Assembly (NCBI GenBank): GCA_947095535.1
Contig: OX352773.1
Location: 214,478,093 to 214,542,092, forward strand
DNA length: 64,000 nt
Source of the DNA: Poecilobothrus nobilitatus
Lineage: Eukaryota; Arthropoda; Insecta; Diptera; Dolichopodidae
Direction of reading: 5' to 3'
A model generated the notes under the pieces. It saw only the letters and a list, made by a program, of their open reading frames with translations, did no database searches and was not told the origin of the DNA. The position numbers and the translations under genes are program-made. Every line of letters starts with the position of its first letter. Positions within the stretch are counted from its first letter, which is position 1. Below, piece by piece: positions 51,701 through 64,000 of the stretch.

Positions 51701-54700
51701 ACAGCCATTTTAACATTATCAAAAAACAATAAAAAAAGAGCCTTGTGTATATTTTTCCAATTTTTTTAAAATTTAGGTTCATTTTGCGTTTTCTTTTTTT
51801 TCACTTTCAGATTTTTTATTATTGTTTCTAAGCAACGCAAAAACATGTTGTATGTAGGTATTAAGTATTATTAATTCCATACTATGTAATTTTTGGAAAA
51901 ATATGTAGAAAGGAATTTAGAGAAAATTAAACTTGATCAATTAATATGATGTTAAAATTGATGAAAAGGAAAAATGTGGTAACACTATACGCAGTTAGAC
52001 ACAGATAGAGAAATATATGATGGGATTTAATAGGTATATATAATATAAGTAACTAATATTTTCTATATTATATATATTTAATGCTGTATAACTAAAATTA
52101 GGACGGAACCCAAATTTTTACAATTAAGTATATATAATTAAGGAAATCTGCCTTTAATGATAAGATAAATTTCTTAAAAAAAAAAAAAAGTTTTCAGAAT
52201 AGAGAGAATATCATCTGTAATTTGGGACCATCATTTAAAATTTCAATTTCACTTTAACATAGTAATGACTGTCGCAATATTAATTTTTTCTTTATATTAT
52301 ATTTTTATAAAAATTTAAAATTAAATATTTTATAATGTCATTGGATTTTTATGTAGTAAAACAAATCGTCATTTTCTGTAAACAAATAGTCATAAATAAT
52401 TGCATATAAATTTTATTAACAAAATATTTTGATAAAAATCTTTTTTTTTTTTTTTTTTTTTAAAAAAAACATCTAATATGTATACTAAAAACAAATTCGC
52501 TTTACATTCCAACAAAATATTTTTAGATTTCATCTCAGATGATTTTCTAAATTTTAGGTTTTGCTTTTTCTTTATTTATTGTTATTTTATTTTTGGCATC
52601 AGCTACTCTAATATTGTGTTTTCTTAATAGTTTTTAGTACCTAGTTTCGCATTTTCTTTCAATGTCGAAATTGAAAAAAAAATAAAAATCTCTAATTGTT
52701 TTAAAAATTTCGAAAAATGAAAAAAAAAAAATAAAATAATTTTTCTTTTAAGAGGCACATTTATCAAGTTATAAGAATATTCTTGTGAAAAAAAATATTA
52801 TTTGATAATGAAATTGAGAATATTCTCCTTGTAATTAAGTAAATATTAAAATATTTTATTTTATTTTGTTTTAGTTATACATAATATTTTTAAGCATTTT
52901 TAAAGAATAAGATTTTTCTTCCCGATCATAATAAGTTGGTTTATATTCGTTTCTATATAAACAAAGTGTTATTAAAAATAGTGATTTTTACTTATTTTAT
53001 CTGTTTTCTATACTTATAGTTTTTGTTTGCTACTAAACATTTTTCATATGAAACTTTTTTCAACAATTTTTTTGTAAATAAACGTTTCCGCCATTACACA
53101 TCAATATTTTTAATCAATAACTATCTTGTACAATATTTTTTCTATAAGAGTAACTAAGTATATACTTAAAATTTTAATTTCTTGATAATTTATACTAAAT
53201 CCATACTAAATTTTATTTTAACTAAGTACATATTTGAAATTTTCGAAATTGTGATTGATGATTTAAACAAATTTTCCAAAAACGTTGTACCTTTATAATT
53301 ATATGGGGTATAAATACTATGGGATATAAATGTGCACTATGACACATAAAACAACTTTGAACCAAATAACATCGAATTCTCAAACTATACTAAAATACTT
53401 ATTTATACCTTTTCATTTTACAATAAAGAAACTGCATAATCTATTTCCATTCAAAAATTTATATGATTTAAATAAAATTTATTGCGTCAATTTCAATGTT
53501 GAACGTAAAAATTAGTCTGCAACACAAATCATATTGAAATTTGAAATGTAAAACAATGTTTTGAATTTCTGACAAATAAAATAAAATACATTTAATTTGT
53601 TTTTGAAATCGTTACAATTTGTTAAATTTTAACCTTAAAACATTGACAAAACATTGGCATTTTTTTTTTTTTTTAACTATACATACTTATGATGAATCTT
53701 TATTTAAAATCACTTCAATTTGTTAAATAGAAACATTCTTTAGCATTTCTCTATCAAAATTTATGTGGATGAAACAATTTAAATTTAAAGTTTTAATATA
53801 CCTACATAATAAATTTTTTTTTACACAGGTGTAAAATTAATTTTACATTGAAAATTTTTTACAAAATTGTGATTTAACTTAATTATATTTTCTTTTATGT
53901 AATATACAAAATAAAATGAAAATATTTGACATAATTAATATTGTACTACAAATTTTTTACAAACGTAATTTTAAATATCTTACAAATAAACCATAAGTTA
54001 GTTGTACTTATAATTACCATTTAATAAGTTAATGGTTAAATACTAAAAACAATTACAAAAATTTGATATATTCCAAGGTATATTTCTATTAAACAGCATT
54101 TGTGCAGTTAGACGATTTTACTTTTACACATCTTTATGCAAAATATATTATATGTATCTGGTGTAAGTATGAATGCAAAGATTAAAAAATAAAAATTTAA
54201 TGAGTTTTTAAGTTATTTTCACTCTTAAATAATATAAATTTTAATATATATATATTACAATAAGTACTTATAATAAATTACGATAAAATGTATAATTATG
54301 AAAAAAATAAATTAAATACAATTAACAATAAAATAAAATATTTCATGAAGTAAATTTGCAAAAAATTTTTAAAAATCAAATAGAAATCGTAAGTTTTAAA
54401 AAATATGAAATATTTACATAAGAATAGATATATATATATATATACATATATTTAAATAAAATTATAATATGTATTACCAGGTATTATCATTTAAATTTTG
54501 AAATTATTTTTTAATCAATCAAATCAAGTTTTCATACATCTAAATAAATCAAATATACCTAAGTATTAACTAACTGGAAATATCTACTACTTATGAAATT
54601 AAATTTTAAAAGAGTTAATTTTAACTATTTTAATAATTTCTTTTCAAAAAATACAAAATGAATCATAATTATTTTATTTTCCTATACAGTTTTTTATGAT

Positions 54701-54720
54701 TACAGTAATACACTTCTCAT
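48740..54720. other. Upstream region of the anoctamin gene
   Basis: No convincing gene apart from the odd open frame at 49603-49848. The anoctamin promoter and any 5' untranslated exon should be here on the - strand. Otherwise A/T tracts and (TA)n runs. Confidence 0.4.
49603..49848 (+). other. Unidentified 81-aa open frame in a base-balanced island
   Basis: About 49600-49850 has near-balanced composition in otherwise extremely A/T-rich DNA. The + strand frame begins MILRPVLFLC and includes a Ser/Pro-rich stretch (SPIQRNSPSTPQSRFYSF). I recognise no family. The - strand is broken by stops in all frames. It could be an exon of an unrecognised gene, a piece of a foreign or mobile sequence, or chance. 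No splice context was secured. Confidence 0.25.
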
Positions 54721-56089
54721 ATTATTTAAATTTTTTCATATTGAACGACAGGTGAGTCGTGGCGATTGAAAAACTAAGAGAATCCGGATTTACATTTTTC
54801 TTATAGACTAAACAGTAAATAACGACTACTTAAGTTTCTTTGTTGTAAAGTATAATGTAAATACTTATTAAAAATTTTTATTTTCAAACTAATTTTATCA
54901 ATTTCATTAACACATATTTTTAAAATAAGTATGTATACTTATAAGTAATACATATGTAAATACTATCTGAATTTAAGATTAAGTAAATGCTTAATGAATC
55001 ACAAAAAAAAAAACTTTATTTTCACGTACATATTAATATACCTATTTATTGTTTACTTTTAAACTTAAAAAAAAAAAATAACCATTTTTGGTTTTATAAT
55101 ACGTATATTAAACCGTGAACAACGTGCAACGAAGAGAACGTGATCATTTAAACTAACAAAAAATGAGAAAATTAAAATACCCTCTCTTAAAATTTGTTTA
55201 AGAGTTCAATTTAAGCTTTCATTCTGGTACTTCTACTTAAGCCAAAGTTTTCTTTTGAACTATGGGAAGAATAATAAATTATTAATCTTCAAACAAATAA
55301 TGAAAAGTTTATAATTAAACTGAATAGTTGAGACTGTCAACTATAGAAGATTATCGTTTCAAGGTGATTTTTTTTTTTAAGAAATTAGAATAATGAAAAT
55401 AAATATTTCAGCAATTTTTACGGTTAATTGAAAGAAGTGGTTTTTTTTGCAGATTTATTTTTTTTTTGTTCGCTCTAAATTGATTTTCCTGAATATTTTG
55501 AAAGAAATTAATAAATTAAACACAACATAAGTAATACAACAAAATAAAATATCAAATAGTCTATCAACTTAGACTTCTACCCTACACCATACGATAAGAA
55601 TTGAAATTAATATAATTAATTAATTAAAAAAAAAAAAACAGGAGAAAAAACCATAACTGAAAGATCAGGAAAATTGTAAATTAACTACTTACTTAAATAT
55701 AACATATAAATAATTTAACACTTGAATAATTTTAAAGTGTTAAAATACTTCAGACAAAGCTTTATATATTAATGCACAAAGAATAATTATTGGAATGTGA
55801 AAAAAGCACAAAATGTCTTAATAATAAATTATAATAATTAAAAAAGAAAAAATAGAATTTCAATGCATTAAGTAATAAATACTTATGTAAGTAAATAAGT
55901 AGTAAAATAGTTACAAATAATTTATAAAATACGTAATTGTTGTACATATATACGAGTACAGTAAACAACGATATTATAATTCGCTACTTAACTATATGTA
56001 TATTCACTTAAACAAGTACTTATAAACAAAAACTATAATGCGCCTTAATCTATGCAATCTTGCTCTGAATATTAATATTAAATAAATTT

Positions 56090-56165
56090 GCTGGTAGGGC
56101 CCTCGATGGTATAGTGTTAAAACAAATAGCATATTAATCGACGGAGTTCGGGTAACAAATTTTAT
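56090..56165 (+). mobile_element. Weak tRNA-like SINE head
   Basis: gccctcgatggtatagtgtt (56099-56118) resembles the gcctcggtgg.ct start of the SINEs at 26671 and 29408. A possible B-box region (ggagttcggg) lies about 35 bp later. Too decayed for a firm call. Confidence 0.3.
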
Positions 56166-57429
56166 TATTTGAAAACAAATCAACCTTGCTACCAAATAAA
56201 GTGTAAATATATATACTTATCAATATATGTAATACTATAGTAGTACGTGCCTGCATTGCAGCGGTCAAGTATAGTTGATTGCATCGCAAACATTGTGTAA
56301 CAGACTTTTATAGCATTAAAAAAAGCATTGTATAACAGATTTTTATAGTATAAGGGCTGAAAAACTCCCTTAGCACAGCAGGCAAGAAGGTCGAGCTGGA
56401 ACCATATCATCTCCAATCAAAAGTTGTAGAACTCGCCAATGATACCACATGAAGACATTCATTCAAGGTATAATATATTGCAATCCCCATACAACTTAGA
56501 AAGGATTAAAATGACTTCTTTGCAACCGAAAAGTGCTAATAACAGATTTCTATGGATGGCTACGAGCAAATAAGTATATGAAATTAATATATTATAATAT
56601 TAATAAAATGAAAAGAAAATAAGTAAATAACTAATTACTTATATGTATTATTATAAGTAAATAATTATATATATTGTATGCGTAAGTATATATATATACA
56701 TACATAAGTACTTAAAATTGCAAAAAAAAAAATAAAACTATGTACATAACTACCTAATCTAACATTTTCTCTTAGAAGAAAAGAAATTTTCGCATATACG
56801 TGTAGATTATTTAACTTAAATCTTATTCAGATATAAAAAAATTGACAATAATTTAATTATTTACTAAAGATATTTTAAAATTACTCGAAATATTTACTAA
56901 ATAAACCCAATAATGATCAATAAAAATAAGAAAACAAATTAAAATATTGTTGGGTGAAAAATTATATGTACTTACTCTTAATACCTATAAATGTTTATCC
57001 TTTTTAAATATAATTTAATATTATAAAGAAATATGTGCATATACATAGTTTTATTAATATAAGTAAGTATTGTAGTTATATATAGAACTAAAAACCATTT
57101 TGTTTTAGTATTGAAAATAAATTCTTGAGTGTAAGGTTTGATTTTTTAAGAATCGAATAAGTCACGAAATTTATTATTTACAAATAAGAAAATTCGTGAA
57201 AAAAATAAATAAATAAACAAATAAAAGAAAATTAAAAAAACCGCAGGGATTTTATAAATTGTAAACTAAAATCTAAATCTGAAAAATACCACTGTACAGC
57301 ACATGATAATTCAAGATGACTAATAGATGACTATTACTTATATAACTATAGTGATAATTTTGGTTAAACCATATAAAATTAAATTTTATATGATGTTTTA
57401 TTTACTTACATACTTACTTATATTTACAT

Positions 57430-58580
57430 ACTTATAAAAAAAATTTTTTAAACCTCAATTTAACAATTCTATGTGACTTTTTAATTATAAAACTATTTTT
57501 AGCACATTTATAAAAAGAAAATTGAAAAAATGTGTTTATTAAATTAACTCTGTCCGTCTGTCTGTACGTTTGTCTATTCATTTTCCTGTCTATCTGGTTG
57601 TTTACAAAACTTCTACACCGTTCGTTATTTTTCCAACACATTACAAAATTAATTTTGTGGAATAATTTTTTTCTATAATCCCGTCTGTTACGGAGCTACA
57701 GCCCCCCAAAGTTCAAAAAAACTCTGTATTTAAATTGTTATAACAGAAGTTCTACAAACAATATCTTATTCATTCATTTCAATCATTTCAGAAAATATTT
57801 TTGTGTCGCTTCCCGTTGAAGAGCTGTAAGGGATCAAAAACTGAAAAATTTTGGAATGAAACCCTATATATTTTTTTGAAGTAATAACTAAGTATACAAA
57901 ATTTAAAGCTCCAACATTATGTTTTTATTTCAGTTAACAATGTTTCTTAACAATATAGCGTTACTATAAAATTGATGAAAGTGTTAAATCGAACCTGACC
58001 TAATTTCTAAAGTGTGATCTGAAAAATCTAACAAACATTTTTTTTTATCTACATATAGGGTTTTCCATTTGAGTGATATGATTTCTTTTCAAAAAAAAAA
58101 CCCACTAATTGTTAAGGAAATTCAAATGTTTTTTATTAAATGAAGTACAATCGATATAATTAAGTTCTGAACAAAACGTCATTCAAATGGCCTCCATGAC
58201 TTCTTTTGCAGGAACGAATTTGATGAACCCAATTTTCGAGCACTTTTTCCACTAAATCAAGTCGTATGTCATGTACGACTGTACTGTACTGATACTGATT
58301 GTACTTCATATACTGTACTGTACTGTACTGATTGTACTTCACATTAAATAAAAAACATTTGAAATTCCTTAACAATTAGTGTGTTTTTTTTTTTAAAGAA
58401 ATCATATCACTCAAATTTGAAAACCCTGTATATAACTACGTATGAGCATGTACATAATACATATGTACAAAGTGTTTTTAAAGGTATCCTTTACTAAAAA
58501 CTTATTAGTTATGAAATATTTTTTAATTTTGAAAATGTGCTTTTTCGGAACTCTTGATTTTTTCATTACTTGTTTTTTTT
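57430..58580. repeat. Dispersed repeat family A, copy split by a MITE
   Basis: 57490-58050 shares with the other copies 'ctgtccgtctgtctg', 'acggagctacagccccccaa', 'ttaaattgttataaca', 'aaagctccaacattatg' and 'aatatagcgttac'. After the MITE at 58056-58430 the family resumes at 58500 with 'ttatgaaatat' and 'aaaatgtgctttttcggaac', as in the 11.2 kb copy. The MITE therefore landed in an older element. Confidence 0.65.
58056..58430 (-). mobile_element. Mariner-type MITE with ~85-bp terminal inverted repeats and transposase C-terminal remnant
   Basis: The left end (tagggttttccatttgagtg, on through 58150) and the right end (58330-58430, ending cactcaaatttgaaaaccct) are reverse complements over about 85 bp with few mismatches, including the internal 'gttaaggaaattcaaatgtt'. 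Flanks are TA-rich, consistent with a TA target site. On the - strand the interior encodes RLDLVEKVLENWVHQIRSCK..RSHGGHLNDVLF, like the C-terminal end of IS630/Tc1/mariner-type transposases. An imperfect gtact repeat sits in the middle. Short, internally deleted, non-autonomous. Confidence 0.75.
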
Positions 58581-58599
58581 TTGTTTTAAAAATTATTTA

Positions 58600-60590
58600 A
58601 AATTTTGCGTAAGTACCTACCGATGTTTTTATTTGTACCAGTTTTTTTTTTATTAAAAATTATCAAAAACAAGAAAAAAATATTTTCATAATTATTAACT
58701 ATTTATAAAGCGTTTGCAAAAACAACATTAATTCTCTTTCCGTAACACGCATGATTTTTCTTAAAAAAAGAAGGTCAAATTTATAGTAAAGTGAAGTCTA
58801 CCATGAAGTTTAAAATTTAAATACATCGATAAACATTGATGTATATAAGTATAGTTGAACTATCATTCATTAAATCATTACTAATGAAATTATAATCTAA
58901 TAATGAATTTAAGAGTCACCAGAGTATTTTGATTAAAAATGTATTTTTGTATCTATACATAAGTATATGTAGCAAATTTTATATAAAATGACAGATTTTA
59001 AATATAACTACTTAAGTATTACTTACAATTACTTATAACTTATAAGTAAATACAATATACTTAAGTAATTAAATTATTTAAATTCCAATTTATATCTCAC
59101 AGATAAGTATATATGCAAATATAGTTATATATACTTAATACTTCACATTATGTGTATTGTCATATGACTTGGAATTTTTATTGTACAAATTTCAGAATAC
59201 AAAAGGAAGATTATAGTTAACAGTGTCAACTTCAAAAACAGTATCATTTGTCATTTTTTCATTTGCCATTATAACATAAGTATATGCCATACCTACTTAG
59301 CCAAAAATCAAATCGATTGTTTCAAAAAACATTTATTAAAATCATTTATGTACTTATTATCAAAATAAGAAAAGCAAAGTAAAAGGAAAAAAATATAAAT
59401 ACATATGTATTTAATTTTATTATTTAATTTATATTATAAATTATTAAAATCCTTTTTTTTTTTAGACAAAACATTTAAAATAATTTCAATTTACACCTTT
59501 AAATATACAAAGAAAACAAATACACTTTAACAATTACAGTAACAATAAAACACAATACAAATGACAATACAAAACAATGAACACAAAATTGATTTCTATA
59601 TAATTTCTATCGACAATCACTCTACTTTTGACTTTTGATCTACTGTTTAACACATAAGTAGTACGTACATCCCAAAAAGTCAAATGGACAAATATATATA
59701 CTCTGAAGTGAGAATTAATATTTACTCTCTATAATACTAATAACACTAAATGAATATGAATAAATTTCTTAAAGTAAAAAATTAATTTTGTCACATAATC
59801 ACAGTTATTTTAGAATATTTGCTGACATTAAAATTGCCTTAAAATTGTGTAATACCTTTATTTGATATTATACCGAGTACTAATTATTATTTTTAAGTTC
59901 AAAAAGACATTTAAATATTTTTTTTTTCGTTTTAATTTTAATATTTTGGCAACTCTTAACAATTAAAAAAATTAAAAAAAAAATTATTAAAAACAACTTT
60001 TTGATTTATAATCAATATTAGAATAAATAATGAAATGAACACAGTAACTGAACTTTTTCTTATTACTTACTTAACTATACAAAATACAAAAGTTTTCCAA
60101 AAATCTATTAAATGTTAAATTAACCTTCAAAGAAGGCATAAAAAAAAAACAAAAAACAAAATTTTTAGATTCTTCAAATAGACCGGTTTAATTTCATCTA
60201 ATATTCTGTCTGAGTAATTACATATAGTTATAATCGAATTTTAAAGATAGATTAGGAAGTAAAATCGTAGATTATTCAACATTTTATCGTATCACTTTAT
60301 CACTTTAGCCTACTTATTAATATAATTATAATTTAAATCTTCAGTTCATAGTTTTTATTAGATATTTTATATTAAATATTCTAATTTTCATGTATACTTA
60401 ATATACATAATATTATTGTTCATATAAAATTGTATGCGAATATTTATTGACTGAAATGAAAGCTAATACATATGTACTTAGCAGAAGCAAAGTATTCGAT
60501 TAAAAAAAGCATTTCGATTTTTATATTTAAAAATTTGTTATCGTTTTCGTGTGTACTTATATTACTTATATTAATAAATTTTAATTATAT
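58600..60590. other. A/T-rich intergenic DNA
   Basis: No gene, RNA or clear repeat unit; many taagta/tactta words and short (TA)n runs. Confidence 0.5.
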
Positions 60591-60604
60591 CAAGTATAAT
60601 ATAT

Positions 60605-61005
60605 CTACCCAATGGTGTAGTGGTTATGACACCGACCTTATATTCGAAAGGTCTCGGGTTCGAACTTTAGTTGCGTCATATAGATTTTTCTTAAAATACA
60701 TAATTAATATAATATACTTAATTAAATAAAAAAAATGTATTTAAGTATATCTTATAAGAATTATAATTATATATCATATTGTAATATACATAATAATAAT
60801 AAATAAACTAATTCTTGCATAAAATAACAGATGGCGTAGACATAAAGAAATATTTCAGTCTCACTGTGTTGTACAATAGCTACAGCCGAGTAATCAACGG
60901 TTTCGTGAAATAATGATTCCCGAAACTGAAGATTAGTCAAATATAAATACTATAATTGGCTTAGTAGATGCTCTATGCTCCTTATAGGAGTGGCAAGAAA
61001 AAAAA
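60605..61005 (+). mobile_element. tRNA-headed SINE with body and A-rich tail
   Basis: A box tggtgtagtgg (60613-60623) and B box ggttcgaact (60657-60666) are properly spaced. A body block at 60880-60960 ('acaatagctacagccgagta', 'cccgaaactgaagattagtc') resembles 13830-13910 inside gene 2, and an A-run follows 'aggagtggcaag' near 61000. A/T-rich sequence between head and body suggests a later insertion or that two neighbouring fragments are involved. Confidence 0.5.
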
Positions 61006-61009
61006 AGCA

Positions 61010-63190
61010 AAAATTCAGTAACTATAATAACAATAAATAAAAAGTTTGGGTATTTGATCTCAATTATAAATAATAACGGAGAATACTTAAGTACTTATTG
61101 CTTAAACTTTCAAATGAGAAAATAATAAAAACTTAGTTTAACTAAAACTTAGGTTTAGAAAAATTTGATTTTGTAATTAATACTTTTAGTATACTTACTA
61201 TACATACTATTAAGAGATAAGATAACTTAAAAAATAACTGTTAGTTATTTCTTAAAAATAAATCTAAATTAATATTTCAACTTGATTCAGTCCCTCTATT
61301 TAAACTAACATCTCTCTAATAACACAAGTTATAAGTATATGATATAACAAGATATATATATATAAACACGATTAAAAAATTAAGTAATTATTAAAGTAAT
61401 ACAAACTTTAATTAAAATAAGTATTTTTTAAGAATTATTATAGAATATACTTATATGCATACTTAATTATACTCATAGTTATAATTAGTATTTTTAAAAA
61501 CTGAGTATAAGGTTCAAATCTTATTTGAATGTCGAGCTCTATATAGAATTAAAAATTTAAATTTATAATTTACTTAATTATTTAAAATCCAAATGAATGT
61601 AAGAAATTAAAAAAGTTTTATTTTTCAATACTTAAATGTTTATATTAAATTTTTTTTCCATAAATTTAAACAGTTTTTAAATATTAAATAAATTTTTTTA
61701 TAGTTAAATCAAATCAAAAATGATATATGTATAAGTATATATATGTAACTATAACCTAATATAAAATTTTTTTTTCTTCTTATTTATAGAACCTTTATAT
61801 TCGAAAAATAAAAACTAAAAATTCAAAAATATATAAGTACTTATATATGCATATATGTATGTATACATGATGAATACTATAGAATACATTTATTATTTTA
61901 AATTTAAATTAACTATTAAAAATATGAAAATAAGTAAACATTTATTCCAAACTTATATATACAATTTATATACTTATATATATAATATATATATATTACA
62001 TACATATGTATATATAAATTGTAGTGTAACAAACTAAATAATACTGCCTACTTAAGTACTGTAAAAAAAAAAAAACAAATGAAATGTCCATGTAATTAAA
62101 ATTCTATAAAGTAACCGTTATACTACACAGTATTACAAGGAGCTTTTGGAAAACTATAACTGAAAAAATATAAACAAAATCATAGCATCTGGAAAAATGC
62201 AGCAAGTTATAGAAAGTGACTGACGATTCTGTCGAAAAAAAGAAGAATCTTCTGGAAACGTACCTGAAACGTATATTCAGGATACGTACGTACAAAAACT
62301 ACTTTACTCTGAACAAGACATGTTCATGTAGCAGTATATTGCTTTACTAAAGATCAAGTGCCATCAATAAACTCTCTACAAATCTTCACAGTTTTTAGAG
62401 GCTGTATGGCTGACAGAAGTATTATAAATAAAGGTAAAATCGCCCTCATAGGAGGACCAAAATGAATTTAGTACTTATGCTCCTTAAATAATAATCTAAT
62501 GTAATCTACTACACAGTATACATAACGATCACTCCGATAAAATAATTAAATATAATATTGTAACTATTATGATTAATTAATTAAACATATTTAAAAAATA
62601 ACACGAATATTTTTATTTTGATATAGAACGAAGCGATCACATCGTTGTCAAATTTTATGAAAATAAATATCTTTGTTTATTAATACATTTACAGATAATA
62701 AATATAATTAGTTAAGCTGATTATAAAATTTTTAAAAATTAAATTCATTTTGCTTTACAAAAATTAAAAAATATTATTTTCTATTCTATCATTTTTATAT
62801 ATACTTAATATAAATAAATTTTTATTTTGTTTTTGAATATCGCAATTTTACTTACTTATTTCTTTTAAATATAATATAAATATATACAAGTAAAGTATTG
62901 TAATAGTGTATAAGATTTTGCAAGATTGATTGATTATTTATTAATTTGAGTTTTTTTTTTTTTATTTCAAACGAAATTTTGTATTCATGTATAAAGTTAA
63001 ACCCAAAATAGACGTAAGGAGACGAATGGAAATTATAAGTACAAGAAACCATTAAGTACATGTAAATATGTAGACATAGCCAAAATAAACGACAAAAATC
63101 TAAAAAAAACTGCACTATAAATTATATGTCATATAAACTGGTGAAATGTCATATAAAGTCCACATGTAAAGATAGCAATAAGTTACGTTT
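61010..63190. other. A/T-rich intergenic DNA with one more balanced patch
   Basis: 62100-62460 is less A/T-rich ('caggatacgtacgtacaaaa', 'atcgccctcataggaggacc') and may be a decayed mobile element, but I can assign no family. The rest is A/T tracts with (TA)n microsatellites near 61355 and 61980. Confidence 0.4.
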
Positions 63191-63191
63191 A

Positions 63192-63500
63192 ACCACAGAC
63201 TAAATAAACCATACAGAGATTTCAGTATACATACAGACATAACCATAACCATACAGACATCAGTTTCATATAAAAATTTTTAGTTGCTTTTTGGAGCCAG
63301 ACTAAGCAGTTTAGAATATTTAAATTACAAAAATAGAAAATACAAAAGAATATTCTATAAATTTTTGTTTTTGCTATTTAAATATCTAAAATACTTAGTC
63401 TGGCTCCAAAAAAATGTTATTGCTGGCTCCTAAAAAAGACTTCAAATTTTTATATGAAACTGTTCGTCTGTATAATATGTTTAGTCTGTGTTTTAACCTA
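63192..63500. mobile_element. Foldback/MITE element with long nested inverted repeats
   Basis: Perfect 17-bp arms tttggagccagactaag (63290-63306) and its inverse (63394-63410). Outer arms cagtttcatataaaaatttt (63261 on) and its inverse (63444-63462). Outermost ccacagacta (63192) pairs with tagtctgtg (about 63482). The left flank repeats 'catacagacat' three times. An extra partial 'ctggctcc' unit occurs at 63423. No coding sequence. Confidence 0.7.
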
Positions 63501-63880
63501 AAAATTTATTTACGTAAAAAGTATTTGAGAAGTCGAATTTTAAAATTATATTAATACAAATAATTATATTTACTTATGTACATATACTGATTAGTGATTA
63601 CTTATATTTATACTTATTTTTCAACCTTCTATTTTTTAAATTACTGTTATTAATGTTTAATATTATTAATGTTTAAATTTGAATGTAACTAAAGTTATGA
63701 TACATATTTTTATTGCCAATTCTGTTTTATCCATTCTAAAAACAATTAAAACAGATAAATTTTAAAATTATATGTTTTAATTTCGCAAAGAGCTTGTAAA
63801 CAAAAGAATATGATTTTATCATCATAACGTTATCATTTTAGCTAGTTACTCGTTTGCACATCGCGAAATTTCTTGTTTTT

Positions 63881-64000
63881 TATACCCTACACCTAAAGTA
63901 TAGGGTATATTAACTTTGGTATGGTGTTTGTAACCACCAAAAGGAAGCGAGTTAGGTATAGACATGTATATATATTCTGAATCAGGATCACCGCCGGAGT
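63881..64000 (-). mobile_element. Inverted copy of the dispersed terminus seen at 35570-35689 (truncated by window end)
   Basis: All 120 bases are the exact reverse complement of 35570-35689, including the tataccct hairpin and the gaatatatatac and ccggcggtgatcctg words. The element body must continue beyond position 64000. Confidence 0.9.

Noticed and set aside
58160..58375. 71-codon - strand frame as an independent gene
   Set aside because: It spans the MITE's inverted repeats; only the C-terminal half resembles transposase, the rest is repeat sequence.
60605..60680. Possible functional tRNA gene
   Set aside because: Pol III boxes are present but no closed cloverleaf can be drawn; treated as a SINE head.
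61855..62037. Tyr/Ile/Asn-rich small open frames in the right-hand desert (also 51262-51504, 55762-55968, 62852-63115)
   Set aside because: Composition is what A/T-rich non-coding DNA yields; no motif, splice partner or conserved context.

Overview
The window looks like insect genomic DNA. It is extremely A/T-rich, and its protein-coding genes are split by short introns that obey GT-AG. Intergenic space is full of decayed insect-type mobile elements (Tc1, mariner-derived MITEs, tRNA-headed SINEs, non-LTR fragments). Dispersed repeats carry the tccgtccg / gaatatatatac motif seen in many insect genomes. I cannot tell Diptera from Hymenoptera from this sequence alone.

Left half (1-32.3 kb): a tandem cluster of five paralogous sodium/solute symporters of the SLC5 family (monocarboxylate/multivitamin-transporter-like subgroup). 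Four lie on the + strand (133-10076, 12502-17356, 19999-23363, 25849-29197) and one on the - strand (32267-30078), tail-to-tail with the fourth. I assembled every gene exon by exon. Each joins in frame to a complete protein (664, 589, 602, 603 and 597 aa), so none is an evident pseudogene. The paralogs share a core of five introns but differ in five others, which gives a readable history of duplication and intron change. Genes 3 and 4 are the youngest pair: the duplication includes promoter and 3' end, and one exon plus its intron has apparently been homogenised by gene conversion.

Middle (33-36.9 kb): a composite repeat element with fourteen units of a 146-147 bp tandem satellite. It ends in a sequence whose last 120 bp recur, identical and inverted, at the right edge of the window (63881-64000). 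Its architecture (central tandem array, 3'-terminal hairpin) recalls non-autonomous Helitron/Helentron elements. A remnant of a non-LTR ORF1 protein follows.

Right half (42.1-48.7 kb, - strand): one 15-exon anoctamin (TMEM16) gene of about 1044 aa, closest in feel to the ANO1/ANO4 group, with the six expected calcium-coordinating acidic/amide positions intact. Its 5' end is uncertain. The remaining 15 kb (48.74-64 kb) shows no convincing gene. It is A/T-rich DNA with microsatellites, SINE heads, a mariner-derived MITE nested in an older repeat, and a foldback element.

No rRNA, CRISPR or bacterial feature was seen. The transporter cluster and the anoctamin gene are not obviously functionally linked.
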